A DNA stretch of 64,000 nucleotides from Xylanivirga thermophila (GTDB lineage: Bacteria; Bacillota; Clostridia; Caldicoprobacterales; Xylanivirgaceae): NCBI RefSeq assembly GCF_004138105.1, contig NZ_RXHQ01000009.1, positions 30,923 through 94,922 on the forward strand, given 5' to 3'. Made by a program: the position numbers and the translations under genes. Below the pieces are notes generated by a model. The model was not told the DNA's origin. It did no database searches and saw only the letters and a program-made list of their open reading frames with translations. Shown here one piece after another: positions 63,194-64,000 of the stretch (position 1 is the first letter of the stretch; every line of letters begins with the position of its first letter).

Positions 63194-63772
63194 TTATTTG
63201 ACCGATTTCAATTTTGCAATATCATGCCAGTTACTTGCGGTTACGACTTCAATTTTAGATAAATCTTGTTTTACATCTGAAATGTTATCTTTTGTCAGGT
63301 TTATGATATTCATCATGTCGATATGTCTTTCAGCATTCTTTACTTCAAGGTCATCAAGCTTGTTTTGAATATTATGAACGGTAGTTTTTATGTCTGTAAT
63401 ATCATCTTTTATATTAGAGAGATCATTTCTCATACTATCTTGATTGCCAGATAAAGCCTTAATATCATTTCTCATACTATCTTGATTGTCAGATAAAGCC
63501 TTGATATCATTTCTCATACTATCTTGATTGTCAGATAAAGCCTTGATATCATTTCTCATACTATCTTGATTGTCAGATAAAGCCTTGATATCATTTCTCA
63601 TACTATCTTGATTGTCAGATAAAGTCTTAATATCATTTCTCATATTATTTTGATTGTTAGATAAAGCCTTGATATCATTTCCCATACTATTTTGATTGCC
63701 AGATAAAGTTTTGATATCATTTCTCATGTTTTTAATTTCACTAAGTATCTGTTCTAGTATTTCTTTTTCCAT
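63194..63772 (-). CDS. Coiled-coil repeat protein, 192 aa
   Basis: On the minus strand with AGAAAGGAG upstream of the ATG at 63,772. Residues about 15-118 are seven copies of a 14-residue unit (NQDSMRNDIKALSD and variants), two heptads each, giving a continuous coiled coil; the C-terminal 70 residues continue as a helical coil (ITDIKTTVHNIQNKLDDLE). There is no signal peptide or anchor. Function unknown; the repeat number may vary between strains. Confidence 0.75.
   Translation of the reverse strand: MEKEILEQILSEIKNMRNDIKTLSGNQNSMGNDIKALSNNQNNMRNDIKTLSDNQDSMRNDIKALSDNQDSMRNDIKALSDNQDSMRNDIKALSDNQDSMRNDIKALSGNQDSMRNDLSNIKDDITDIKTTVHNIQNKLDDLEVKNAERHIDMMNIINLTKDNISDVKQDLSKIEVVTASNWHDIAKLKSVK
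63423..63717 (-). repeat. Seven tandem 42 bp repeats inside the coiled-coil gene
   Basis: The unit contains GATTGTCAGATAAAGCC and TTTCTCATACTATCTT on the plus strand. Three or four central units are almost identical, while the outer ones have diverged, which is the pattern of slippage or unequal crossing over. Confidence 0.9.
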
Positions 63773-63920
63773 AGTCTCACTCCTTTCTATTTTTAGAATG
63801 TTAATTAATAACGTATCCTCTAAATTAAATTCTAAAATAGTTTTTACGAAAGGTCAAGCTCAAAATCAAACAAGTTAGTGTATAATTTTCATGGGCATCG
63901 GGCATTAAATTCCAAAAAGA

Positions 63921-63945
63921 GGAAGACCCCACTAAGGGGTCTTCC
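63921..63945 (-). terminator. Terminator for a gene entering from the right edge
   Basis: GGAAGACCCC and GGGGTCTTCC form a perfect 10 bp stem around five bases. On the minus strand a TCTTTTT run follows, so it should terminate a minus-strand gene to the right of the window. Confidence 0.7.
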
Positions 63946-64000
63946 ATATGCATAGTCAATCCTATATAATGTAATCAACACCGAAAAACATTAAGGAGTG

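Noticed and set aside
63423..63717. Possible CRISPR-like array in the 42 bp repeats
   Set aside because: The repeats are contiguous, in frame and coding, with no spacers.

Overview
The window looks like a low-GC, spore-forming Firmicute (class Clostridia is the best guess). The codon use is AT-rich, ribosome sites are strong AGGAGG-type with frequent TTG and GTG starts, and the chromosomal part carries a SpoVB-type flippase, the ftsE-ftsX-M23-ctp-PDZ-uvrB-uvrA order known from Bacillus and Clostridia, and a DUF421/DUF4363 pair. I cannot name the species.

The window has two halves. Positions 1 to about 36,158 are inside one end of a large Tn7-like transposon whose other end lies left of the window. 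Its core is tnsA-tnsB-tnsC-tnsD (24,740-31,608). Its right end (about 35,460-36,158) is packed with GGAACGAC-TTTATTT boxes at 20-22 bp spacing and finishes in TTTACA right at the stop codon of a chromosomal GNAT acetyltransferase gene. One more copy of the box lies between the -35 and -10 of the tnsA promoter. TnsB has a full D-D-E triad with Tn7 spacing, but TnsA has lost two residues matching the Tn7 TnsA catalytic ligands (E63 is Q, D114 is T), which predicts replicative rather than cut-and-paste transposition.

The cargo, left to right, is: a DEAD/DEAH helicase group; small hypotheticals; an XRE regulator, ImmA/IrrE peptidase and PIN-like protein module; a cell-surface cluster with two paralogous SLH proteins, lipoproteins and a truncated gene duplicate; an opposite-strand block of tyrosine recombinase, sigma-like HTH protein and CHC2/TOPRIM primase; more hypotheticals; the tns operon; and, between tnsD and the right end, an envelope cassette of CPBP protease, PadR regulator, FtsW/RodA-like protein and VanZ-like protein. 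Purine-rich tracts resembling GGGATAAGGGG recur between genes and also inside tnsB and tnsD, and they stop at the transposon boundary.

Positions 36,159-64,000 are chromosome. On the minus strand lie spoVB-like, argD, carB, argF and the GNAT gene (arginine/carbamoyl phosphate). Then comes a decayed zone (43.7-48.9 kb) holding a beta-galactosidase remnant, a polysaccharide-deacetylase remnant, two degenerate IS66-type elements, two left-end fragments of another IS and two small intact-looking genes. It is followed by an msmX/ugpC-type sugar ABC ATPase, a CdaR/PucR-type regulator, the ftsEX-M23 division hydrolase operon, a C-terminal processing protease, a MinJ-like PDZ membrane protein, uvrB, uvrA, DUF4363, DUF421, a tRNA-Val(CAC) and a protein made of 14-residue coiled-coil repeats. 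No CRISPR array or rRNA is visible.
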